This document shows, one piece after another, positions 8,954 to 18,667 of a DNA stretch of 19,501 nucleotides (positions are counted from its first letter, which is position 1; each line of letters starts with the position of its first letter). Location of the stretch: NCBI GenBank assembly GCA_002179805.1, contig NAVB01004830.1, positions 1 to 19,501 on the forward strand. Direction: 5' to 3'. The stretch comes from Acanthamoeba lenticulata. Lineage: Eukaryota; Discosea; Longamoebia; Acanthamoebidae. Made by a program: the position numbers and the translations under genes. Under the pieces are notes generated by a model that saw only the letters and a program-made list of their open reading frames with translations, did not search any database and had not been told where the DNA came from.

Positions 8954-9149
8954 TTACAAAATGTATACTATTTTATCAACTCTATTAATGTGTAACATCT
9001 CTTTACCATTAATGGTCTACAAACCGCAACTTGGCAAATATTTCAGGCGGAAGGAATATTTAGACCGTAAGGGAAGTCCTCAAAAACAGCACCTTCCTTT
9101 TTGGTATCATGGAATTGGAAATACTTGGAAAATTCAAGTCCCGCAAGGT
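8954..9149. other. AT-rich spacer between tRNA-Ala and tRNA-Ile
   Basis: These 196 bp are much richer in A and T than the genes around them. The sequence contains a perfect 12-bp palindrome (ACCATTAATGGT, 9005-9016) and a short open frame reaching into the tRNA-Ile gene that I do not consider real. The two flanking tRNA genes are divergently transcribed, so their upstream regions are here. Confidence 0.45.
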
Positions 9150-9222
9150 GGCCGGTTAGCTTAGTTGGTAGAGCGTGGTGCTAATAACGCCAAGGTCGTG
9201 GGTTCGATCCCCACACTGGCCA
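9150..9222 (+). tRNA. tRNA-Ile (anticodon AAT)
   Basis: A 73-nt cloverleaf without intron. The acceptor stem is GGCCGGT/ACTGGCC, the anticodon stem TGGTG/CGCCA with loop CTAATAA (anticodon AAT), and the T arm GTGGG/CCCAC with a normal TTCGATC loop. The discriminator is A. The sequence is close to other eukaryotic nuclear tRNA-Ile(AAT) genes. Confidence 0.97.
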
Positions 9223-9225
9223 TTC

Positions 9226-9231
9226 TTTTTT
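9226..9231 (+). terminator. RNA polymerase III T6 terminator of tRNA-Ile
   Basis: Six T in a row start four bases after the tRNA 3' end, a strong polymerase III stop. Confidence 0.85.
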
Positions 9232-9296
9232 GGTCCATGTCGTTGGCGCCTACAAAAGAGCATGTTCATTCCCCACAGCTCCGAGGGTGATGGCGC

Positions 9297-11593
9297 TCAG
9301 TCGCCCTTCCTGACGTTAGATACCAACCAATGTCGCACGAGGTGAAGCGCAGCGAGGAGGGTCGACAGGAATGCAGGGCGAACGGCGGCCCGCGACGTGA
9401 AAGTGAGTTTGATGTGCTCGTCGTTTAACATGTAGCCCAGCACGTCCACGCTCTGCGGGGGCGGTATGCCTGAGAACACAAACTCGATGCCTGCTCGCGC
9501 AAGTCCGTCAGTCGCACGACGCTTCCTCTTTGGATCCCATCCCATAGGCGTGCTTGGCTGGGGCAAGAGGGCCATACCGGGGTCATTTCCGAGATTGGAG
9601 CCCACGATGTGATAACGGTACAAGTCGCAGTAGGTCGGGTTGTCCGACAGCGGGTGCGGCGAGTGGTCCTGCCGCAATGGCCACGCGGCATCCTCTAAGG
9701 GCCAACAGAGGTAAAGAACGAGGAAGAGGATGAAGAAGAGAGTACCGGAACGACGCCAGACTCGTTGGTGAGAAGAAAAAAGTGCAGATAGAGCTCGGCG
9801 CCTTCCTTGTGTCGGGCCAGCACGCGCAGATGCCCTTCGACCGCGCGCTTGAAGAGGACGTACAAGTCTTCCTCGGCGCCACAGGCGCTCATCAGAGCGG
9901 CGGCCCTCGATCTCGCGGCCGCCTCAGCTGCTCCGCCATCGTCTCGGGTCCGAATCTCGTCGTTGTCATCGTCCCCACCTCGCGGGACTGGCACGACGCC
10001 TAGCCGGTCGAAGATGGCTGCCTGCAGCGCCCGGAACTCGGGCGTGAAGACATCGGCGATCATCAGGCGGCCGTCGACAAAGTGGCGCGCGTCGAGGGTC
10101 TCCAAACTCCACACATACTGGGCCGCCTCCACGCAGGCGGCCATCTGGAGGGCGATCTGGAAGCAGGCGTCGGGGCTGACCTTGTGGTCCTTGAAGAACT
10201 GCCGGCCGACGCCATGCAGGACGCAGTCCAGCGTCTTCCCGTCAAAGGCCTCGGCTTGCTGGCGCAGCACCGTCATGCAGGCCGACTCGAGCTGGGCGCA
10301 CAGGTCGGGCGCCAGGGCGCCCCAGTTGAGCTGCCGCCACGCGAGGGCCACCGCGTCCTCCTCTTCCTGCGCCGCGTCGTCGGCTTCGGCTTGGAGCGCC
10401 GTGCGGGCTTCTTGCCACAGATAGGAGCACAGCTTGTGCACCACGGCCGAGTCCGCCACCGAGTGCTCGATGTTGACGCCAACCATGACGCCGTTGTTGT
10501 CGTCGTCGTCGTCCCCGTTTTCGTCCTTCGCGACGGGCGCGACGATGATTTGCATTCCTTTCTCGAACCAGCGGTTGCACTGGCTGAGCGGCAAAGGCAC
10601 GCCGTTGAACACGACCCGCTGCCGCCGCCTGCGCTCGACCCCCTCGACGTAGACCACTTGCTCGAACTCGCTTTCGCTGCGGCGGGCGTTGTCGCCGGCG
10701 TCGGCCGTCGTCGGCTGGTCGTCCAGGCACAGCACAAAGAGCGCGTCCTGCATGGCCGTGAGCGCCGCGCGACAGTCTGGATGGAGGGCCACGAGCCGGG
10801 CTCGCCAGGCCGCGGCCTCGTCGCGCTCTGTGCAGGTCAGCAGCCCGAGCAGCCGCTCGCCCGGCTGGACATGGCCACTACATTGATCGTCGGCGCTGCG
10901 TAGGATGTCGTTTAGAGCGACGCGCAGCTGGCGCAGCGAAGGTAAGGCTCGAGTCTTCCTTGACATAGACGCGTCGACGGTGAAGAAGAGGCCTTTTCGC
11001 GCCACTACAAAGTACGGTTGGGCTGACGCTGCAGGCGAGAAGACCTCCGCAAAGTGTTGTACGTCGCACGTTGGGGCGGGCAGGCGCGCCGAGCCAAAGA
11101 GCGCAAAGTACTGGCTGCACTCGGGCAGCGGCCCGGTTGCGCCTTCGACACGGCGCAGGAACTGCTGTCGCTCCTCCTGGCTCGGGTTGGCCAGGTTGGC
11201 CCAGCAGGTGAGTGCGGCGAGAGCGACGCTCGCGGCATGCTCGATGAAGACAGACGCGGGGGAGGAGGTCGAGGTTTTGAGCGGATGCAGGAGTACTGAG
11301 TAGTTCTCACCAAAGGGAAGTGGGTCTCGGTCAGCGAGGTGCAGGCGGGAGAAGAAGGTTCGGGAGTAGACGTTGCCAAAGCTTGAGGGGGCGTCGTCGG
11401 CCTGCTTATGATGATGCTCTTTGAGCCACTTCTGCACGAGGGCAGCGAGGGGGGACACTCGTAAGTCTTCCACCTCTGCAGTGAGCTTCGCCAGGGCAGC
11501 AGTATCAGCCACGCGAGCCTTGGCAAGCGCCAAGAACGCAGCACACGAAGCGTCCGTCTCTGGCAACGGCTGGGGGAGCGGGTCAGCCTCCAT
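9297..11593 (-). CDS. Divergent carnitine/choline O-acyltransferase family protein
   Basis: Two exons, 11593-9746 and 9692-9297, joined in phase 0 over a 53-nt intron (CCG|GTACTC ... AGAG|GAT), give 747 aa. Members transfer acyl groups between coenzyme A and carnitine or choline. Visible family blocks in order: the PLPQPLPET start; the FFTVDA block; LLTCTERDEAAAWR and a VLCLDD segment; the active-site block VNIEHSVADS with the catalytic His at about 377; the KVSPDACFQIALQMA helix; and a C-terminal LGYMLND-x5-LTFTSR block. Several motifs are degenerate: the usual YES-x-STR/RT substrate segment reads SLETLDARHFVDGRLMI, and DGYGV is lost. Low-complexity inserts (acidic before the active site) make it longer than a carnitine acetyltransferase. 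No targeting peptide is obvious. An in-frame ATG at 11662 would add 23 residues of AT-richer codon use; I prefer 11593 because the family domain begins there. The upstream gene on the same strand ends at 11715. Confidence 0.85.
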
Positions 11594-11714
11594 CAAATGG
11601 TGTCGTAAGTGCCGGTTACTGTAGTGAGCAAACCTGACTTGTTCTGCCAACGCCAAGCGCATGCCCTGGCAAAATTTCTTAAGAATTTTTATGTCGACAC
11701 CCTTTTCTGGCCTT

Positions 11715-13803
11715 TTAATTATCAATTTTTTTGGGAGCTGTTGGCTCGAGCGCTGCGTCGATGGCCTGCTGTAGGCGATTACGTTGCTCAACGCAAGGCG
11801 CGCCTAGCACGAGATCGATGGCCGCCATGACCCGTTGGCGCTGCGCAAGCAACAGCATGCGGCCCGGCATCACTTTCGGTGGCTCGGCTGGCCGGCTCTC
11901 TGCTGCCTTCTGGTGTGTTGGCTGCGCAGTCGCAACCTTGCCGTCGCGCTCGTCCTCACTCTCTGTGCCATCTGCTTCACTTGATGGTCCCTCCTTACGC
12001 TGTACATGTGGTTCCTCTTCCTCTCTCTCCTCGGCGTCGTCTTCGTCGGCATCGTCATGTGCCATAACGTCCGCCTCGTTGTGACCTGGTTCTCCATCTT
12101 CCTCCTCGCCTTGGCTGTCCTCCTGCATATGCTCAGCCGAGACAGAGGACGCACCCTCGTCACCACCATCACCATCAGCCTCGGGGTGCGAGTCGGTCTT
12201 CTTGACAAAGGCGCCAGCGGATTCACGAGCGCGGCGCTTGGTCTTGGCCCGAAGCTCGCGTTCCGAGACCTTCTCCATGGGCACCGAGTAGGTGCGGCGC
12301 ACCCAGTTGATGATGCTGGCCAAGGCCGAGGCCTTGTGTATGTTGGGCGCGCCCCGGCGCCGATCTCGGCGCGTCACCCAGAGGCACGAAATGCGGGCCG
12401 TGAGCTGCTCCTGGTCCATCTCCTCGAGCGGCATGTCGAGGAGCATCAGCTCGTCCACGATGTCAAAGTAGAGCTCGCGCCGCAGGCGCAGCTGCGCCGA
12501 GAGCGCGTCCCACGGCCGCTTCTTGACGGCGCGGGCCTTGACCTTCTCCCACATGTAGCGCTGGTGGACGATCGCCGGCGACGGGCGGTGGTGCTCCTTG
12601 GTGTAGCCCAGCTGCTCGGCCTCCTCGCGGATCAGGTCCGCGATGATGGGGCTGTCGCGTGCGAGCTTGGGGCAACGCAGGCGCTGGGCGTCGCTCTCGA
12701 CGAGCCGCTTCACCACACGCTCGGAGACCTGGAGCCTCCGCCGCGCCTGCGTGCTCTTGACGTTGCCCGAGCCCGTGTGCGTCAACGCGTGCTCAAACAC
12801 GTGATTCTGTGACGTGCAGCGCTCAAGGCAGGGCACCATGGCCTCGCCATTTCCGACTCTGCCATTCCTACTATGGCGGGACGCAGCCGCGGCCTTGACC
12901 GGGTGCATGCAGAAAAAGGAGCGCCTCCTGCGCACAAAGGTCTGCCCATACCTGGCCTGGATCGGCAGCGGGCGCTGCTCGCACTCGGTGCACTCGCTGT
13001 CGAGGTGCTCCTCGCACACGAACACGCCTGGTGGCCGCAGGGACACATTGATGGCCAACGATCGTCAGCGGCGCGCACGCAAGAGAGGAAGAAAAGAGGC
13101 CTCTGGGCTGGATACCTGTGTAAAAATCCTCTCTTGACTTGACGGGCGGTCCACTGGTGGAAGAACCTGAGCGGCGACCTCGCGAGGAAGCACGGCGCGA
13201 CGACGTGGCCGTCGACGTCGTGACGGCCTTGCGAGTCTTCTCGAGGGCGCTGGGCTGGTTTTCGTCCTTTGGTGATGCGTCGCTTTTGGTCACAACAGTA
13301 ATAGCCCGGCTCTTCCGCGCTCGGCGGGATCTCTCCTGCCTGGGCTCTTCTGGGCTCGTCGTCCTTCGCTTCTGGGTTCGCTTTTCCCTTGGAGAAATTG
13401 GCCGCACAAAAGCCTCACGTTCCTCTGTCTCGGCCTCGGCCTCCGCCTCGTCCTCGTCCTCGTCTTCCACCTCGACCTCGCTCGTGCGCCTTCTCTTCGC
13501 TGGCGGTTCCGACACCGCAGGAGGGGTGGCTGTCACGACTACTTCCAGCTTAAGTAATTCCTTTAACCAGTGAGTTCGGGAGAAGATGAGGCGCATACCA
13601 CGGGAAGAGGTGGAGGAAGGGGGAGCATCAGATTGTGGTCGCGTGAGCTGTGCCAAAAGTACTTCTGCTTCCTGCAGAAAGGATATGCTGTCCTTAAGTG
13701 TGCGAGGGGGCACCAATTGTGCAGGCTGTGGTGACAAAAAGTAGCTCAGAGGTCGCATCTGTGGGCCTCCGGGCGCGGATAACCCGAGGGCTGTTGTTGC
13801 CAT
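11715..13803 (-). CDS. Putative nuclear protein of unknown function with Cys/His cluster, 666 aa
   Basis: Two exons, 13803-13116 and 13027-11715, joined over an 88-nt intron (ACAG|GTATCC ... CCAG|GCG) within a Gly codon. I do not recognise the family. Visible parts in order: a hydrophobic-to-mixed N-terminus (about 1-90) with a short helix HWLKELLKLEVV; a basic cluster PPAKRRR that looks like a nuclear localisation signal; an acidic run of ED/EA repeats; a long Ser/Arg/Lys-rich disordered region; a compact Cys/His region (C234, H237, C242, C245, C269, H271, C296, C300, H305, H309, H313) that could bind zinc; a helical, charged domain (about 325-490) containing RVVKRLVESDAQRLR and INWVRRTYSVPM; a second acidic disordered stretch; and a C-terminal helix. 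This layout suggests a chromatin or transcription protein, as inference only. The start ATG at 13803 faces the pseudouridine synthase gene 78 bp away. Confidence 0.75.
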
Positions 13804-13881
13804 CAATCATAAAACAAACGGCACAAGAAGAGAAAACTGAACAGAAAACTGAACAAGAAAAAAAGAGAACAAGGGCAACAC
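13804..13881. promoter_or_regulatory. 78-bp head-to-head intergenic promoter
   Basis: This is the whole distance between the divergent start codons at 13803 (-) and 13882 (+). The sequence is A-rich on the + strand and contains two copies of a 12-bp repeat. The promoter function is inferred from position. Confidence 0.5.
13831..13854. repeat. Two tandem 12-bp repeats (AGAAAACTGAAC)
   Basis: AGAAAACTGAAC occurs twice without a gap or mismatch in the middle of the 78-bp divergent spacer. It could be a paired factor-binding site or a simple slippage product. Confidence 0.85.
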
Positions 13882-15340
13882 ATGGAGCGGAAGAACGGTG
13901 GTTGCGTCTATCGCGACAGACTGACTCGCAAAGTGGTTCCCGGCACGACCGTTCTTTCCTTCTACACCACAAACCATCCCCACTTCTCCGAATCGATTTG
14001 GCGTCTCCGTATAGAGAGTGGTACGCATAGATTCGACTTGCAGCCTTATGCATTGATGCCTTACGCATTGATTCGACTTGCACAAAAGGCTCAAGCGAGT
14101 GCGTGCAGGGCTGGTGAAGCTCAATGGCCAAGTGGTGACGGATGAGAATACTGAAGTGAGGTCCGGCCAGGTGCTGGAATATCACCGGTGCGGTCTGCCG
14201 AGGTTGCCGGGGTTGTTCGCCTAGACGCTCATGAGGGAGGAGACGTAGCGCAGACCCCCATGGACAGAGCGCCCGGTGCCCCAGTTGGCCGCGACCGACG
14301 TGCTCTATGAGGACAAAGACATCCTCGTCTTGTGCAAGCCGTCCGGGCTGCCCGTGCTTCCGTGCGCCGAGTTCATGGACAACACCATGCTGGCGATGGC
14401 GAGGACCCTCTCGTCCTGCGACAACCTCACGCCCATCCATCGACTCGGCCGCGGCACCTCCGGGTACCCAGTCCCGCCCTGTTGGCGCCTGCGCACGTCT
14501 GGGTTAGGCCCTAACGGAGCCTCGTCGGCAGCGCCATCCTGTGGGCCAAAACGAGCCCGGCCAGGAAGGCGCTCTGCATGGGCATGATGGAGCGCTCCTT
14601 CAAGAAGGTCTACCTGGCGATCGTGCAGGGTCTGCTTCCTCTGCACCAGACCCGCACCATCACCCAGAAGATTGGTGCGACCGCCGCCCTGTCATGTTCT
14701 CCTCGAGGCATGGTCATTGACGTCAAGGCTTTTCGCGGCCCTTTCAGGCCCGGTGCCCTACGCTGCGTTGGCCCACACGCAATCCATCTTCGCCGCGTCG
14801 GACGACGGCAAGGAGGCCACAAGCCACGCGACGACACTCGCCGTCAACGAGGCGCTCAACCTGTCCCTGGTCAAGGTTCGCATTGAGACCGGACGAGCCC
14901 ACCAGATTCGCATCCACATGGCCTACGCCGGCCACCCACTGTTGGGCGACCCGCTCTACGTCGCAGGCGGCGTCCCGCGACCGCGCAACGTCGTGCGCCT
15001 CCTCTTCATCCCAAAGCCCAGCCGGGCCAGAGATGATCAGCTCACCCGAAGCCTCGCTTGGAAGACAGGGGAAGACCACGAGGAGCGCTACCGGAGAGAA
15101 CTGCAGAAGGCCGACGGAGAAGGAGAACAACACCGACGGGACAACGATCATGAAGAGGAAGACATCAATGGCGTGCCGGGCGATCTGGGCTACTTCTTGC
15201 ACTCTTGGAAGCTGGCCTTTTCGCACCCGACCGACTCCACCAAGCGGGTCCGCATCATATGTCCGCCACCGCCCACGTTCAAAGCCGCGTGGGGGGCTGC
15301 AGCGTGGGATGTTACAGTGGGTGGACTCGTGGGCCCTTAG
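13882..15340 (+). CDS. RluA-family RNA pseudouridine synthase, catalytic Asp replaced by Gly
   Basis: Five exons: 13882-14020, 14109-14187, 14254-14463, 14532-14674, 14748-15340; 1164 nt, 387 aa, all phases consistent. The N-terminus (VYRDRLTRKVVPGTTVLSFY) leads into a short S4-like RNA-binding unit (SGLVKLNGQVV ... VRSGQVLEYHRPPW). The catalytic domain follows: VLYEDKDILVLCKPSGLPVLP, then HRLGRGTSG (135-143), AILWAKTSPARKAL, YLAIVQGLLP, GRAHQIRIHMAYAGHPLLGDPLY and a final LHSWKLAFSHP. The family converts uridine to pseudouridine in rRNA, tRNA or mRNA. The usual motif is HRLDxxTSG, whose Asp is the nucleophile; here that position is Gly138. I recall similar HRLGRGTSG forms in some plant paralogues, but could not check. 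Residues between about 280 and 315 form a charged, Glu/Arg-rich insert. The start ATG is the first in frame after the divergent promoter. Confidence 0.9.
14022..14082. repeat. Imperfect 21-bp direct repeat inside intron 1 of the pseudouridine synthase gene
   Basis: TACGCATAGATTCGACTTGCA at 14022-14042 recurs at 14062-14082 with a single mismatch (A to T), exactly 40 bp apart. The first copy overlaps the 5' splice site (14021). Confidence 0.85.
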
Positions 15341-15742
15341 GGGGATCAGAATCGTCGCATGGTCCACGTTCGCTGGAGCTTTCGGAGTTGAGTGCAGTAC
15401 GCAGCAAAGACGCCGAAATCTGCGAGAAAATGACCATGTCTTGCTTTTTCCTTCGTTCTCGAAGAAATTGAACACAGCTTTCTCTCGATTTGAAGGTACT
15501 TTGATGAGCGGGGTGGCTTGCAGCTTCGACCTCGCCATGGGAGCTGGCGAAAGGGGAGAGCCCTCTTCCCGAATGGCTGATCCGATTCCTCACTTTCAAA
15601 TAGCCTGGCTCGAGAACCTTTCTATACTCTGAACCACACAACCCAGCACAACAACCCTTCCTCATTCCTCTTTCCTCTTCCTTGTCCTCCAACTCCCTAT
15701 CATAACACCTCCACCTCTTGAATAATACATACCACACCAACC
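15341..15742. other. Gene-free spacer, 3' flank of pseudouridine synthase and promoter of lipase gene
   Basis: About 400 bp. The last 100 bp before the lipase ATG are strongly pyrimidine-rich (runs of CTCTTTCCTC and CCTCCAAC) and end in CACCAACCATGG, a good translation-start context. A 142-codon open frame on the minus strand covers this stretch, but it lacks any recognisable domain. I see no RNA gene or repeat. Confidence 0.45.
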
Positions 15743-18527
15743 ATGGAAGACAAAGCTCTCCGCGCGCTTACTCTTTGGGAATGCCTTGACGGACGCCAGA
15801 GGGGTCGACTTGCGACACAGCTGGACCTGAAGGCGGGGATGCAACCACACAACCTCAACGATCCCACGCCTCCTCCACCCCCTTCGGGTAAGCGCCATGG
15901 CGGCGTCCCGGGCTACGTCGACGTGGGCATCACGGCCGCCTCCGCACAAGCCACGCTGGCCGTGGAATGGAAGGTCGGAGCCGACGCCTGGAAGCAGGCC
16001 CAGAGCGAGGGAGCCTCCTTCTACGTCTGCCTCCATGGCCATCACCCGTCCGACGAGGCAGACGGGATCAACGACGCCAACAAGCACGACCTTTGCCGCC
16101 TGCCCATCAACGCTGCCCAGGGTACGACAACTCCTTGTGGTCTTTTCTGTTTCTGCTTTCTGCGGGTCGCTGACGACATGTGAGAAGGCAAGACGCAGTT
16201 CCCAGCTGCGCAGCTGAACCTAAACGGCTCCATGCGGGCTGGCCTCGAGGCTCGCCTCCTGAAGGTGACCAAGAAGAAGCAGGAGAAGAAGCAACTTCTT
16301 ACGGCCGACAACGACCTCCCGAGCGACGCGGACTTGACAGTGATGGCCAAGAGCGGAGTGGTCAACATCGTGGCGGGCACCCTTGAGAGGACGTGGAGCA
16401 TGCAGATCGAGAGGGTAGCAGTCCTGCTCAACACCAGCTCCATCCCGCTCACCCCGCCCAAGGCCGAGGTCGCCATGAAGCCCTCCGCCGCGGTGAAGCC
16501 TCAGTCGATGATCGCCGCCGCCGCCAACGCCACAAGGCGCGAGGACGTCGTCGCGTCCCTGCGGGACGACTTTGAAGAGGACATGACGGCCGAGGAGCGC
16601 GAGGCTGCCTTTGGGAAGCTGTGGGCCGAGCTGTCAGACAACCAACAGACCAAGCTGCGGCCACACTTGACTTCGGGCAACCGCGGACGCGAGATCGTGC
16701 CCGAGCGCCCCCGGCGCCGACGCACGGACAAGAAGACCAAGGAAGAGAAGGAGGCCAAAAAGGCCAAGAAGCTCTTCAGGAAGCTGATGAAGAAGATGGA
16801 AGACGATAAGAGCTACATCGACAACGCCAACGACATGGGCCGAGGAGGCGATCTGCGCGGAGAGGGCGTCGTCGCCCCGCTGGAGCCGCTGGCCCGCGAA
16901 GTGATCATTCCCAGCACGGTCGAGCCGCTCCTCGAAGCGGCCGCCGCACAACAGAGGCTGGCGGATGACGATCAAGACCACGTCGTCGATGAAGAAGACG
17001 ACGACTGGGTCGTGCTCGGCGCCGAAGCCCTCCAGCAGGCCGACACCGAATGCACCGTTACGCTCTCCTTCGTCGAAGTCTCTGCGTCGATCCAGCCTTC
17101 GGTACGCCACCTTTACTTTTCAGCCACCTTAAACACCTTGGCATGCGCTGACAACTCCGGCTTGTGCGATCCACAGGTGGTGTGGAACCTCACAGAGACC
17201 CAGTACTACGACTGGATCGGCGTGGTCGACGGCGAGACCGGCGAAACTGTGGCCAAGGTCTCCATCAACTCGCTCGTCTCGTGGACCAACCCGGTGGGCG
17301 CTCACTCCTGGACCGAGAACATGACATCCTCCGTCAAGGTTCGTCTCTACCCTCTGCTCCTTGTGGTTGTTCTTGTTCGATCATCATCTGGTTCAGCCTG
17401 CCTGACGTGAACTGCTCTACAGGGTACGGGCCTGTCCAAGAAGTACTACGCTGTCATGTGGCGGTGGCACGAGTCGGTGAACCAGTACCACGCGCTGGGC
17501 TACAGTTCCAACATCATCCGCGCCATCGTCTCCTTGGGTACGTCCTTCTTCTGGCCGCTTGCATTCATCAAAGCAACACTGTTGTTGACACAAGACAATG
17601 GCGCAGAGCGGAGAGAGCTCATCCGCCAGAACGTGACTGGGGCTGCCCTCAACGCGGCGGCGCCCCACCTCTCGGCGGCCTACAAGGAAGAGGCCCTCCT
17701 GTGCGCGCAGCTCGCGTGCGCGGCCTACAAGAGCTACGACGATCTGCCCGGCACTCTGCCTCCGCCCCTCGAGGTATGTCATCCGCCACCGTCCCTGTTT
17801 GTTGACTTGATCTTTGCTGACGCGACATCATCACCTCGTTGGCGAGTGCAGGCGACGTACAAGATCGCCTGCGACCGGACGGACACGCAGGGCTTCGTGG
17901 CGCTGGACAAGTCGCACGGAATCGCGTACGTGGCCTACAAGGGCTCGTGGGAGGTGGCCGACTTCATGAACGACGCCGACCTCTTCCTGGGGCCGTTCGT
18001 CGACAAGCCGACCCTCAAGGCCCAGTACAAGATGGTCGAGTGCTACAAGTCGGTCGCGGGCCCCATCTGCGACCTCCTTCTCAAGTACCTCAAGGGTAAG
18101 CTGTCTCCTTCTTCATCGGCGTCATCAAGTACTCTTGTGCTGATGTTCAATTGTTGCAGACAAGACGATCAAGAAGATCACGGTCACGGGCCACAGCCTC
18201 GGCGCGGCGCTGGCGTGCATCATGGTCCAGTCCATCCTGCACGACACCCGATTCGACCCCTACAAGCTCGACGCCTCGAGCCTTCTCCTCTACACCTTTG
18301 CCTGCCCGCGGTCGTTCGACTGGGCGGCCAACGCCGACTCAGTGAAGCAGCTGGACAAGGACCGGGCGACCATGCTCAGCTTTGTGGACCAGAACGACCC
18401 CGTGGCCACGGGCGCCTGGGGCTTCCTCAAGTACTTTGGCTACTACCACGTCGGCAGCATCGTGCTCCTCTCTGGGTCGGGCCACGCCATGAGCAACTAC
18501 ATCAACCTCATCAAGGCCATCGCGTAA
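15743..18527 (+). CDS. Class 3 lipase with SKICH-like domain and long N-terminal extension
   Basis: Seven exons: 15743-16121, 16188-17101, 17177-17338, 17423-17537, 17607-17773, 17852-18095, 18160-18527; 2349 nt, 782 aa. The acceptor of exon 5 could also be 17595, adding four residues. The C-terminal third is an alpha/beta-hydrolase of the fungal-lipase class: GFVALDKSHGIAYVAYKG, then the nucleophile elbow GHSLG (Ser673), Asp740 in QNDPV and His769 in SGHAMSNY, so the triad is complete. Such enzymes hydrolyse acylglycerols or phospholipids. Before it, about residues 415-525 (YYDWIGVVDGETGE ... YYAVMWRWH ... ALGYSSNI) look like a SKICH/C2-like beta domain. Residues 1-400 contain a proline run, a Lys/Glu-rich helical region (KEEKEAKKAKKLFRKLMKK) and an acidic stretch (DEEDDDW). 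There is no signal peptide, so a cytosolic membrane-associated role is likely. It converges on the SEC-C gene, with 140 bp between stops. Confidence 0.93.
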
Positions 18528-18601
18528 GCAAGAATGATGGATGGTTCCCCTTTCTCGACGCGATGCTTCGAGGAAGAGGACGAAGAAAAATGCACACAAA
18601 A

Positions 18602-18607
18602 AATAAA
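18602..18607 (+). terminator. AATAAA polyadenylation signal of the lipase gene
   Basis: A canonical AATAAA hexamer lies 75 bases after the lipase stop codon. Confidence 0.5.
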
Positions 18608-18646
18608 GAAGGGAACAGAGGTTCCATTTCCATCGAAAGCTGGATT

Positions 18647-18652
18647 TTTATT
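18647..18652 (-). terminator. AATAAA polyadenylation signal of the SEC-C gene
   Basis: The minus strand reads AATAAA about 16 bases after the SEC-C gene stop codon. With the facing signal on the + strand, the two convergent transcripts probably overlap. Confidence 0.5.
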
Positions 18653-18667
18653 CGGATTGGATCTTTT

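Noticed and set aside
8961..9164. A 67-codon open frame in the AT-rich tRNA spacer
   Set aside because: Runs into the tRNA-Ile gene and has no match that I recognise; probably chance.
10082..10903. A 273-codon open frame on the + strand
   Set aside because: Antisense to the acyltransferase coding exon; no domain.
11594..11791. N-terminal extension of the acyltransferase to 11791 or 11662
   Set aside because: 11791 has no ATG and would overlap the upstream gene, which ends at 11715. The ATG at 11662 is possible, but the added residues use AT-rich codons and lie before the family domain.
12006..12812. A 268-codon open frame on the + strand
   Set aside because: Antisense to the acidic and helical part of the nuclear protein; the hydrophobic start is just the reverse of GAG/GAC codons.
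13694..14440. A 248-codon open frame on the - strand
   Set aside because: Crosses the divergent promoter and three exons of the pseudouridine synthase in antisense, with no recognisable domain.
15312..15740. A 142-codon open frame on the - strand in the spacer before the lipase
   Set aside because: No domain, odd composition, and overlaps the likely lipase promoter. Could not be supported as a gene.
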